The notes under the pieces: model-generated
The model's input: the letters and a program-made list of their open reading frames with translations, nothing else
Told to the model about the DNA's origin: nothing
Databases searched by the model: none
In this document: one piece after another, positions 1-6,721 of the stretch
Layout of the letters: every line of letters begins with the position of its first letter
Position numbering within the stretch: position 1 is the stretch's first letter
NCBI GenBank assembly: GCA_902775075.1
Contig: CACYKX010000051.1
Location: 1 to 15,868 of the forward strand
DNA: 15,868 nt
DNA from: an uncultured Prevotellaceae bacterium
GTDB taxonomy: Bacteria > Bacteroidota > Bacteroidia > Bacteroidales > Bacteroidaceae
Reading direction: 5' to 3'
Program-made: the position numbers and the translations under genes

Positions 1-1116
1 AAGGATGGTATGAATATCACAATCTGTCATCGCGATGGTTCTAAGGAAAGAACTAAGATTAAGGAGCTCCATACATTTGAGGGTATGGGACATAAGAAGA
101 CCGATTCTGTAATGTCTGGTGATATTTGTGCTGTAATCGGTTTGGAGAATTTCGAAATCGGTGATACTATTGCTGATTGGGAAAATCCAGAAGCTCTTCC
201 TCCTATTGCTGTTGATGAGCCTACTATGAGTATGCTTTTCACTATTAACGATTCTCCATTCTTTGGTCGTGAGGGTAAGTTCTGTACTAGCCGTCATATT
301 CAAGAGCGTTTGGATAAGGAGCTTGAAAAGAATATTGCGCTTCGTGTTCGTCCTGTTGAGGGATATACAGATCGTTGGATCGTTAGTGGACGTGGTGTGC
401 TTCATCTTTCTGTACTTATCGAGACTATGCGTCGTGAGGGTTATGAACTTCAGGTAGGTCAGCCTCAGGTTATCTATAAGGAGATTGATGGTCAGAAGTG
501 CGAGCCTATAGAGGAGTTGACAATTAACGTACCTCAGGAATTTAGCAGTAAAATGGTAGATATGGTTACCCGTCGTAAGGGTGATCTTATCGGTATGGAT
601 ACAGAGGGTGATCGTGTGAATATCACTTTCGAGATTCCTTCTCGTGGTATTATCGGTTTGCGTACCAATGTGTTGACAGCATCCCAGGGTGAGGCTATTA
701 TGGCTCACCGTTTCAAGGAGTACCAACCTTATAAGGGTGAGATCGTACGTCGTACAAATGGTAGTATGATAGCTATGGAGACAGGTACTGCTTATGCTTA
801 TTCTATCGACAAACTTCAGGATCGTGGTAAGTTCTTTATCGATCCAGGAGAAGAAGTATATGCTGGTGAGGTCGTTGGTGAGCATGTTCATGATAACGAT
901 TTGGTTATCAATGTAACTAAGGCTAAGCAGCTTACCAATGTTCGTGCTTCAGGTTCTGATGAGAAAGCTCGTGTGATTCCTAAGGTAGAGATGAGTTTGG
1001 AGGAGTGCTTGGAGTATATTAAGGAAGATGAGTATGTTGAAGTTACTCCTGAGAATATGCGTATGCGTAAGATTGTTCTTGATCATTTGGAGCGCAAACG
1101 TTCAAATAAGGATTAA
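1..1116 (+). CDS. typA: Ribosome-associated GTPase TypA/BipA, C-terminal part (5' end off window)
   Basis: Partial gene: the reading frame is open from base 1 (K-D-G-M...) and ends at TAA 1114-1116, giving about 371 residues of a protein usually near 600. The N-terminal GTPase domain (G1-G4 motifs) is therefore upstream of the window. What remains matches the translational-GTPase beta-barrel (SGDICAVIGLENFEIGDTI), an EF-G domain III/V-like part (SGRGVLHLSVLIETMRREGYE, then SRGIIGLRTNVLTASQGEA) and the BipA-specific C-terminal domain ending in basic residues (ERKRSNKD). TypA is a translational GTPase that binds the ribosome and helps 50S assembly and stress or cold growth; this role is known of the family, not seen here. 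ATG at 10 is an internal methionine, not a start. A strong hairpin terminator follows at 1140-1185. Identification is confident. Confidence 0.96.
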   Translation, partial: KDGMNITICHRDGSKERTKIKELHTFEGMGHKKTDSVMSGDICAVIGLENFEIGDTIADWENPEALPPIAVDEPTMSMLFTINDSPFFGREGKFCTSRHIQERLDKELEKNIALRVRPVEGYTDRWIVSGRGVLHLSVLIETMRREGYELQVGQPQVIYKEIDGQKCEPIEELTINVPQEFSSKMVDMVTRRKGDLIGMDTEGDRVNITFEIPSRGIIGLRTNVLTASQGEAIMAHRFKEYQPYKGEIVRRTNGSMIAMETGTAYAYSIDKLQDRGKFFIDPGEEVYAGEVVGEHVHDNDLVINVTKAKQLTNVRASGSDEKARVIPKVEMSLEECLEYIKEDEYVEVTPENMRMRKIVLDHLERKRSNKD

Positions 1117-1139
1117 TTTGATACAATAAAAAATATTTG

Positions 1140-1185
1140 AAGACGTTTTATAAGAAAATTAAATTCTTATGAAACGTCTTTTTTT
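1140..1185 (+). terminator. Intrinsic terminator after typA, overlapping the next gene's start
   Basis: Arms 1140-1156 and 1164-1180 pair over 17 bp with one G-U wobble, around a 7-base A/T loop, and a run of seven T (1179-1185) follows. This is a textbook Rho-independent terminator for typA. Oddly, the right arm and T-run also encode the start codon (1169) and first codons of the downstream outer-membrane protein. Confidence 0.85.
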
Positions 1186-1930
1186 ATTAATAGCATTAGT
1201 AGTATTTGTTTTGAGAATAGATGCTCAGAACAGAACGGGTACATACTCTATTATACCACGTGTGGGAGTTTGTATTGCTAACATGACCGGGCAAGATTAT
1301 TATAAAGTGTCTTTGCTAGATGGTGTTCCAGAACATAAAATCAGTTCTAAGTATAATTCCGATTTTATAGTGGGTGTTGATGCACAATACCAAATTCTTG
1401 ATAAAGTGGCTATTTCGTTAGGTGCTTTCTATACTCGTCAAGGATGTAAATATACAGATGACGCTGAAGAATACCCCCAAGAGGAAAATGTTACGTGGGT
1501 AGAACTTATTGAAAATGCTTATAAAGATGTTGATTATCTTAATATACCTTTAGTTGCTCATCTTTATGTTGCTAAAGGATTTTCTGTAAATACTGGTATT
1601 CAATTGGGAATTCTTACTTCTGCACATTATAAGTACGAGCAAACTTCCTTTACAGAAATAACAAATAAGGAAACAAATGAGAAGACTATAAACTTTGATA
1701 AGAACAAAGAGGGTGAATTGCTGAATCACTATAAAGTGAATCAGAATGTCAAGAACACTTTGAAAAATTTGAGTGTGTCAATACCTGTTGGAGTTTCTTA
1801 TGAATACCAGAATGTAGTACTTGATGCACGTTACAATATAGATTTAGGTAATTATGCTACAACGGATATTTCAGAGAAAGTAAAGAATAAAGCTTTTTTC
1901 TTTACGGTGGGATATAAATTTGATTTATAA
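1169..1930 (+). CDS. Outer-membrane beta-barrel protein (porin-family, PF13568-like)
   Basis: A 253-residue protein with a clear Sec signal peptide: basic MKR, hydrophobic core LFLLIALVVFVL, likely cleavage after the Ala of IDAQ (about residue 19). The mature part has alternating hydrophobic/polar strands with aromatic girdle residues (VGVDAQYQI, ISLGAFYTRQG, LNIPLVAHLYV, VSIPVGVSYEYQNVVLDARYNIDLGNY) and ends in FFFTVGYKFDL, a C-terminal strand with terminal hydrophobic/aromatic pattern as recognised by the BAM machinery. This is the layout of the small 8-stranded barrels of Bacteroidetes (outer membrane protein beta-barrel domain). No substrate or function can be inferred. The start is fixed by the signal peptide, although ATG and its upstream region sit in the typA terminator hairpin. 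It is convergent with luxS, with a shared hairpin between them. Confidence 0.85.
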   Translation: MKRLFLLIALVVFVLRIDAQNRTGTYSIIPRVGVCIANMTGQDYYKVSLLDGVPEHKISSKYNSDFIVGVDAQYQILDKVAISLGAFYTRQGCKYTDDAEEYPQEENVTWVELIENAYKDVDYLNIPLVAHLYVAKGFSVNTGIQLGILTSAHYKYEQTSFTEITNKETNEKTINFDKNKEGELLNHYKVNQNVKNTLKNLSVSIPVGVSYEYQNVVLDARYNIDLGNYATTDISEKVKNKAFFFTVGYKFDL

Positions 1931-1945
1931 TATTGATCAATATAA

Positions 1946-1976
1946 TAAAGGCTGTGCCAAGAAGGTGCAGCCTTTA
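1946..1976. terminator. Hairpin between convergent outer-membrane protein gene and luxS
   Basis: Arms 1946-1958 and 1964-1976 form a 13-bp stem (core AAAGGCTGTGCC / GGTGCAGCCTTT) with a 5-base loop. Two positions pair as G-U in the plus-strand RNA and become A-C mismatches in the minus-strand RNA. Neither side has a long T-run, the minus side being the more U-rich, so it may end both transcripts inefficiently. Confidence 0.6.
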
Positions 1977-1995
1977 CTATGTTTGGTGGAATTTA

Positions 1996-2475
1996 TTATT
2001 CTGGATAAACCAAATTTGCTTCAGTGATATTATTGAGCACCTCCTCAAGAAACTTTTTAGCCTCATACTTTGCCATAGGAAGATCATGCAGTAAGTAATT
2101 ACCACAGTCTTTAGCTGCAGCACCAGGGATCTCGCCATCAAAGTCAGCTACGAACTTAAAAGTACGTTTCATGAGCTCTACAATATCCTTACTTTCCAAA
2201 TCACCCTTTAATAAAAGATAATTTCCTGTAAGACATCCCATTGGTCCCCAATAAATGACACGATCTTTCCATTCTGCATCATTGCGCAAATATGTTGCTG
2301 CCAAATGCTCTATGGTGTGGATAGCACCATTGTGAAGAACAGGCTCGCGATTAGGCTCTTTCATTCTGATATCAAAAGTTGTAATGATATCATTGCCAAC
2401 CTCGTCTTTACGACTTACATAAATACCGCGGAGTAACTTCTCGTGGTTGATAGTGAAGCTAGGAATCTTATTCAT
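1996..2475 (-). CDS. luxS: S-ribosylhomocysteine lyase LuxS
   Basis: A 159-residue full-length LuxS, the usual family size. The metal-binding HTIEH motif is at residues 53-57 (His53 and His57 as ligands), the third ligand is Cys124 in AKDCGNY, the catalytic Cys81 is in GPMGCLTGNY, and FDIRMKEPN (Arg37) matches the substrate-binding loop. The cytosolic enzyme cleaves S-ribosylhomocysteine to homocysteine and 4,5-dihydroxy-2,3-pentanedione, the precursor of autoinducer-2. The gene lies 25 bases downstream of mtnN on the same strand, so the two consecutive steps from S-adenosylhomocysteine are encoded in pathway order and probably on one transcript. Whether AI-2 is used as a signal cannot be read from this sequence; no LuxP/LsrB-type receptor is nearby. 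Confidence 0.97.
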   Translation of the reverse strand: MNKIPSFTINHEKLLRGIYVSRKDEVGNDIITTFDIRMKEPNREPVLHNGAIHTIEHLAATYLRNDAEWKDRVIYWGPMGCLTGNYLLLKGDLESKDIVELMKRTFKFVADFDGEIPGAAAKDCGNYLLHDLPMAKYEAKKFLEEVLNNITEANLVYPE

Positions 2476-2500
2476 AATTCTAATAGATATTATCGTTTTA

Positions 2501-3178
2501 TTATAAAGCTTCTAAAAATCTTTTAGTAGCATTGAAACTTCCTTCTGCCATTTTATTCCAAAAGTCGAAATACATCTGTGCCTTATTATCTTTCAAGGGT
2601 ACATCACTGATAATTCTGAATGAAATAAAAGGAGTCTTGTATATATGACATGTCTGAGCTATAGAGCAACTCTCCATGTCAACAGCCATAGCATTTGGAA
2701 AATGGTTGAGAATTTCTTGCATCTTTTCTTTAGAGTTTACAAACCATTCACCGCTTACGGTAAGACCAATGTGAATGTTTGGCTCAGTTTCTTTAGCTTT
2801 TTCAATAAACTCATTTGGAGCTTTAAATCGTGCAGGCATACCCATGATTTGTCCGAATTCGACTTCGTCTCCACAGTATGCATCATGATATACGCATTCT
2901 GAAGCGACAACAATATCAAGTGGATTCAGTTCTATGTTGGCTCCACCGGCAACACCGGTAGAAATGACAAGATCAGGATGATAATTATCAATCATCTCTA
3001 CAGCACCAATAGTACTGTTCACTTTGCCAATTCCACATTGCTGCATAATGATTTCGTTGTTACCGATTTCTCCGATAACAAAATCTTTATGATTGTGGCG
3101 TTCTGTTCGTGAATCGTCAAGAAGAGTCTTTAGTTGCGCGAATTCCTTATCCATCGCAACAATAATACCTATTTTCAT
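2501..3178 (-). CDS. mtnN: 5'-methylthioadenosine/S-adenosylhomocysteine nucleosidase
   Basis: A 225-residue protein of normal MtnN (Pfs) length. It begins MKIGIIVAMDKE with Glu12, the residue that assists the water nucleophile in the family, contains the phosphorylase-fold glycine loop STGVAGG (residues 73-79), the purine/ribose-binding AVDMES (Met168-Glu169) and FRIISD with Asp192, the acid residue that protonates adenine N7. It removes adenine from S-adenosylhomocysteine and 5'-methylthioadenosine in the cytosol; the first product, S-ribosylhomocysteine, is the substrate of LuxS encoded immediately downstream. ATG at 3178 is preceded by only a short A/T-rich leader. Upstream and divergent is the YfhO-family gene, 106 bases away, so both promoters share that gap. 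Confidence 0.96.
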   Translation of the reverse strand: MKIGIIVAMDKEFAQLKTLLDDSRTERHNHKDFVIGEIGNNEIIMQQCGIGKVNSTIGAVEMIDNYHPDLVISTGVAGGANIELNPLDIVVASECVYHDAYCGDEVEFGQIMGMPARFKAPNEFIEKAKETEPNIHIGLTVSGEWFVNSKEKMQEILNHFPNAMAVDMESCSIAQTCHIYKTPFISFRIISDVPLKDNKAQMYFDFWNKMAEGSFNATKRFLEAL

Positions 3179-3200
3179 AATGCTTTATATTATTTGGATG

Positions 3201-3208
3201 CAAAATTA
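3201..3208 (-). promoter_or_regulatory. Possible -7 box of the mtnN-luxS promoter
   Basis: On the minus strand this reads TAATTTTG, matching the Bacteroidetes -7 consensus TAnnTTTG, and lies 23 bases before the mtnN ATG. I see no TTTG at the expected -33 distance, so support is only partial. Confidence 0.4.
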
Positions 3209-3218
3209 CAAAAATTAT

Positions 3219-3249
3219 TTTGTATTGTCTTGGAATTGCACTATCTTTG
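3219..3249 (+). promoter_or_regulatory. Bacteroidetes-type promoter of the YfhO-family gene
   Basis: TTTG at 3219-3222, a 19-base spacer and TATCTTTG at 3242-3249 match the -33/-7 consensus of the Bacteroidetes primary sigma factor. Transcription would start near 3256, leaving a leader of about 30 bases that contains a 14-base palindrome. Confidence 0.75.
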
Positions 3250-3266
3250 CGCTTGATTTTTAGAAA

Positions 3267-3280
3267 TATAAACGTTTATA
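3267..3280. repeat. Perfect 14-base palindrome in the leader of the YfhO-family gene
   Basis: TATAAACGTTTATA is perfectly self-complementary and ends 4 bases before the ATG at 3285, downstream of the predicted transcription start. It could be an operator or simply an A/T-rich coincidence. Confidence 0.45.
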
Positions 3281-3284
3281 ATAT

Positions 3285-5789
3285 ATGAAAGCATTCAAAA
3301 AATATCTGTTGGATATTCTGGCAGTATTTGTTTTTATTGTAATTTCTTTTGCTTATTTCATGCCAGCTGATATGGATGGTCGTATTTTGTATCGTCATGA
3401 TAGTTCAGCTGGTGTTGGAGCAGGACAAGAAACAGCTCTTTTCCAACAACAGACAGGAGAGCATTCTCGTTGGACCAATTCTGTGTTTTGTGGTATGCCA
3501 ACCTATCAGTTGTCCCCATCGTATAAAAGTGCATCGATACTGGACCAAGTGATGAATGCATACCATTTGTGGTTGCCAGAGAATGTATGGTATCTTTTTG
3601 CCTATCTTTTAGGATTCTATATATTATTACGTGCGTTTGATTTCCGTCGCTCCCTTTCGGTGTTAGGTTCTATAATATGGGCATTCTCCAGTTACTTTTT
3701 AATTATTATAGCTGCAGGTCATATTTGGAAAGTGATGGCTTTGGCTTATCTGCCACCAATGATTGCGGGTATAGTGATGGCTTATCGTGGTAAATATTTA
3801 TGGGGATTGTTGCTTACTGCAGTATTCTCAGCTTTTGAGGTGAGAGCCAATCATGTGCAGATGACATATTACTACTTGTTTATTATCTTCTTTATGATTC
3901 TGGCTTATTTGGTACAAGCCATTAAAGACAAGAAGATGGATAGATTTTTTAAGGCCACAGGAGTGTGTGTTGTAGGTGCTGCAATCGCAATCGCTCTTAA
4001 CCTGTCAAATCTATATCACACATGGCAATATTCTCAAGAGAGTATGCGAGGCAAGAGTGAACTTGTCAAGAAGAACTCAGCGAATCAAACGAGTAGTGGC
4101 CTTGATCGTGATTACATTACACAGTGGAGTTATGGCATTGATGAAACTTGGACACTGTTGGTTCCAAATACGAAGGGTGGAGCCTCTGTGCCTATTGCAC
4201 AGAATGAGACGGCAATGTCGAAAGCAGATCCGCAGTTTATGCAGATATATCAACAGTTGGGACAATATTGGGGAGAACAGCCTGGTACATCAGGTCCTGT
4301 ATATGTTGGAGCCTTTGTTTTGATGTTATTCATTCTTGGCCTTTTTATTGTGAAAGGACCAATGAAGTGGGCACTTTTGGCAGCAACAGTATTGTCGATT
4401 CTATTGTCATGGGGAAGAAATTTTATGCCATTTACAGACTTCTTCTTGGATTATGTTCCGATGTATGCCAAATTTAGAACCGTTGCATCAATCCTAGTAA
4501 TTGCAGAATTTACAATACCATTGCTTGCGATGATGGCATTGAAGGAAGTTGTAGACCATCCCGAAGTGCTCTCGAAGAAAATGAAATGTTTCTATGCAAG
4601 TTTTGCTATGACAGCTGGTATATGTGTACTCTTTGCATTGATGCCAAATGTGTTCTTTAGCGATTTTGTATCGTCTAGTGAGATGCAAGCTTTGAAGCAG
4701 ATTCCACAAGAATATTTGGGGCCATTGCTGAATAATCTTCGTGAGATGCGAATTGCCATGTTTACAGCTGATTGCTGGCGTTCATTCTGGATTATTCTTA
4801 TAGGTTCTATATTTGTATTACTCTATAAGGCCAAGCGACTTAAGGCAGAATACATGGCAGCAGCGGTTGCAATTCTTTGTCTTATTGACATGTGGCAGGT
4901 AGACAAACGATATCTGAATGACGATATGTTTGTAGAGGCAAGTGTACGTGAGCAAGCTCAACCTATGACGCAAACAGATAAGCAGATATTGCGTGACAAG
5001 AGTTTGGATTATCGTGTTTTGAATTTAGCATCGAATACATTTAACGAAAATGAAACCTCTTATTATCATAAGAGTATAGGTGGATATCATGCAGCAAAGT
5101 TACGCAGATATCAAGAATTGATAGATGCTTATATCTCTCCAGAGATGCAGAAAATCATGAAAGCAGTTTCTGAAGCCGGTGGAGATATGACCAAGGTAGA
5201 CGGTAATGACGTATTCCCTGTACTGAACATGCTGAATGCCAAGTATTTCATTTTCCCATTGCAAGGTGGACAGACAGTCCCTATACAAAATCCTTATGTT
5301 TATGGGAATGCTTGGTTGATAGATCATATTACCTATGTGAATAATGCCAATGAGGAATTGGAACAACTTGGAAAGATAGATCTTCGTCATGCGGCTGTAG
5401 CAGATAAGAAGTTTAAAAACGTATTAGGACAAGCTAAGAAACAGACGATTAATTCTATTGTACAGATAACAGACTATAAGCCTAATCACTTAACCTATAA
5501 GGTAAGTTCGAACCAGGGCGGAATCGTCGTATTCTCAGAAATTTATTATCCAGGTTGGACAGCAACTGTAGATGGAAAGAGCGTAGAGTTAGGTCGTGTA
5601 AACTACGTACTTCGAGCTCTCAATATAACGAGTGGAAAACATGAGATCGTTCTTGATTTCCATCCATCTTCTGTAGCAGAAACCGAGACAATAGCTTATG
5701 TCGGTTATGTTGTTCTGATACTTCTTGTCCTCTTTGCATGCTATGTAGAGTGGAAGAAAAAGAAGAAATGTGTAGAAACAGTGGAATAA
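3285..5789 (+). CDS. YfhO-family polytopic membrane protein
   Basis: An 834-residue inner-membrane protein. A first membrane segment (about residues 8-27, LLDILAVFVFIVISFAYFM) is followed by an extracytoplasmic loop with the motif RHDSSAGVGAGQE, then a series of hydrophobic segments to about residue 540 (roughly a dozen in all), a soluble domain of some 250 residues (about 550-795; includes DYRVLNLASNTFNENETSYYH, then VVFSEIYYPGWTATVDGK), and a final membrane segment (LVLFACYVEW region) with a basic cytoplasmic tail WKKKKK. The architecture and the soluble-domain motif YYPGWTATVDG are characteristic of the YfhO family. The Bacillus subtilis member is a GT-C-like enzyme implicated in teichoic-acid glycosylation; Bacteroidetes lack such polymers, so the substrate here is unknown, plausibly a lipid-linked or surface glycan. 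A promoter precedes it and a terminator follows, so it appears monocistronic. Confidence 0.85.
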   Translation: MKAFKKYLLDILAVFVFIVISFAYFMPADMDGRILYRHDSSAGVGAGQETALFQQQTGEHSRWTNSVFCGMPTYQLSPSYKSASILDQVMNAYHLWLPENVWYLFAYLLGFYILLRAFDFRRSLSVLGSIIWAFSSYFLIIIAAGHIWKVMALAYLPPMIAGIVMAYRGKYLWGLLLTAVFSAFEVRANHVQMTYYYLFIIFFMILAYLVQAIKDKKMDRFFKATGVCVVGAAIAIALNLSNLYHTWQYSQESMRGKSELVKKNSANQTSSGLDRDYITQWSYGIDETWTLLVPNTKGGASVPIAQNETAMSKADPQFMQIYQQLGQYWGEQPGTSGPVYVGAFVLMLFILGLFIVKGPMKWALLAATVLSILLSWGRNFMPFTDFFLDYVPMYAKFRTVASILVIAEFTIPLLAMMALKEVVDHPEVLSKKMKCFYASFAMTAGICVLFALMPNVFFSDFVSSSEMQALKQIPQEYLGPLLNNLREMRIAMFTADCWRSFWIILIGSIFVLLYKAKRLKAEYMAAAVAILCLIDMWQVDKRYLNDDMFVEASVREQAQPMTQTDKQILRDKSLDYRVLNLASNTFNENETSYYHKSIGGYHAAKLRRYQELIDAYISPEMQKIMKAVSEAGGDMTKVDGNDVFPVLNMLNAKYFIFPLQGGQTVPIQNPYVYGNAWLIDHITYVNNANEELEQLGKIDLRHAAVADKKFKNVLGQAKKQTINSIVQITDYKPNHLTYKVSSNQGGIVVFSEIYYPGWTATVDGKSVELGRVNYVLRALNITSGKHEIVLDFHPSSVAETETIAYVGYVVLILLVLFACYVEWKKKKKCVETVE

Positions 5790-5836
5790 TAAGTATAGAA
5801 GTTTAAGTGTAGTATACAACTTTGACGAATGATAGT

Positions 5837-5874
5837 CTCGTCTTCGCCAATATGGTGGAGACGAGTCTTTTTTT
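5837..5874 (+). terminator. Intrinsic terminator after the YfhO-family gene
   Basis: Arms 5837-5848 and 5854-5865 form a 12-bp GC-containing stem with two G-U wobbles and a 5-base loop, followed by TC and seven T (5868-5874). The wobbles would be A-C mismatches on the opposite strand, so it works in the plus direction. Confidence 0.88.
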
Positions 5875-5898
5875 ATTTATACTAGAAAATATATTTTT

Positions 5899-6711
5899 AT
5901 GGAGTTCAGAACAATTGTTGATATTCCCAAGTCATGTTTCCAAATACCTCCGTGCGAGAAAATGCTTTTCGTAGGAAGTTGTTTTGCAGATAACTTAGGA
6001 CATCGTTTCTGTGAGGAACAATTCCAAGCAATAGTAAATCCTTGCGGGGTAATGTACAATCCTGCGAGTATATTGCATACAGTACACAAGGCCAAGGAAG
6101 AGAAACCTAATGTAGCGATATTTACATTAGGAACCAACCATGTGTATATATTAAAGGAAACAGGAGAGATCGTTGATAATTGTGCGAAACGTCCACAAAA
6201 ACTGTTTGAAGAAAAAAAACTAACGGTAGAAGAATGTTTCGATTACCTAAAGCAAGCCGTCGTGGAATTGCAGACAGAAAATGTCGATGTCCATGTCATT
6301 GTCACGGTAAGTCCAATTCGATATCGAAAATATGGTTATCACGAGAGTCAACTCTCTAAGGCAATATTAATGCTAGCCACAGACCAACTGGTAAAAGCCT
6401 TTGATGGGGTAGTAGAATATTTCCCAGCTTATGAAATTATAAATGATGAATTACGTGATTACAGATTTTACAAAGAAGATATGCTTCATCCATCAGATCA
6501 AGCCGTAGAATATATTTGGCAACGCTTCTCTGAAATTTATTTTGGCAAAGAAACACAAGAGTTTTTGAGAGAGTGGAAGCCTATAAAAGAAGCATTAGGT
6601 CATAAACCATTTAATTCCGAATCGGAAGAATATAAGATGTTTATGACTAAAACCATGTTAAAAGTAGAGGCTCTTTCGAAAAAATACCCTACCTTTGCAT
6701 TCAAGAAATAA
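5899..6711 (+). CDS. GSCFA domain-containing protein
   Basis: A 270-residue protein with the namesake GSCFA motif at residues 26-30 (MLFVGSCFADNLG), followed by NPCGVMYNPASI, a TLGTNHVYI segment and, near the C-terminal part, DMLHPSDQAVEYIW with His197 and Asp200. The layout (nucleophile-like Ser in GSCF, Asn/Gly-containing blocks, late His) suggests an SGNH/GDSL-hydrolase-like fold, but no activity has to my knowledge been fixed for the family, so this is an inference. There is no signal peptide or membrane segment, so it is probably cytosolic. It ends 10 bases before the MurF-Alr start, suggesting co-transcription; GSCFA next to murF would hint at an envelope role but does not prove one. 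No convincing promoter box is visible between the preceding terminator and ATG 5899. Confidence 0.88.
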   Translation: MEFRTIVDIPKSCFQIPPCEKMLFVGSCFADNLGHRFCEEQFQAIVNPCGVMYNPASILHTVHKAKEEKPNVAIFTLGTNHVYILKETGEIVDNCAKRPQKLFEEKKLTVEECFDYLKQAVVELQTENVDVHVIVTVSPIRYRKYGYHESQLSKAILMLATDQLVKAFDGVVEYFPAYEIINDELRDYRFYKEDMLHPSDQAVEYIWQRFSEIYFGKETQEFLREWKPIKEALGHKPFNSESEEYKMFMTKTMLKVEALSKKYPTFAFKK

Positions 6712-6721
6712 AAACAAAAAA

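Noticed and set aside
3358..3561. Opposite-strand and alternate-frame ORFs of 60-138 codons inside yfhO, exuT, nrdJ and others
   Set aside because: They lie entirely inside well-supported genes, have no family features and reflect codon bias of the real frame.
6695..6721. Longer MurF-Alr start at TTG 6695
   Set aside because: It overlaps the end of the GSCFA gene and adds only nine codons of A-rich sequence; ATG 6722 starts right at the conserved MurF N-domain.
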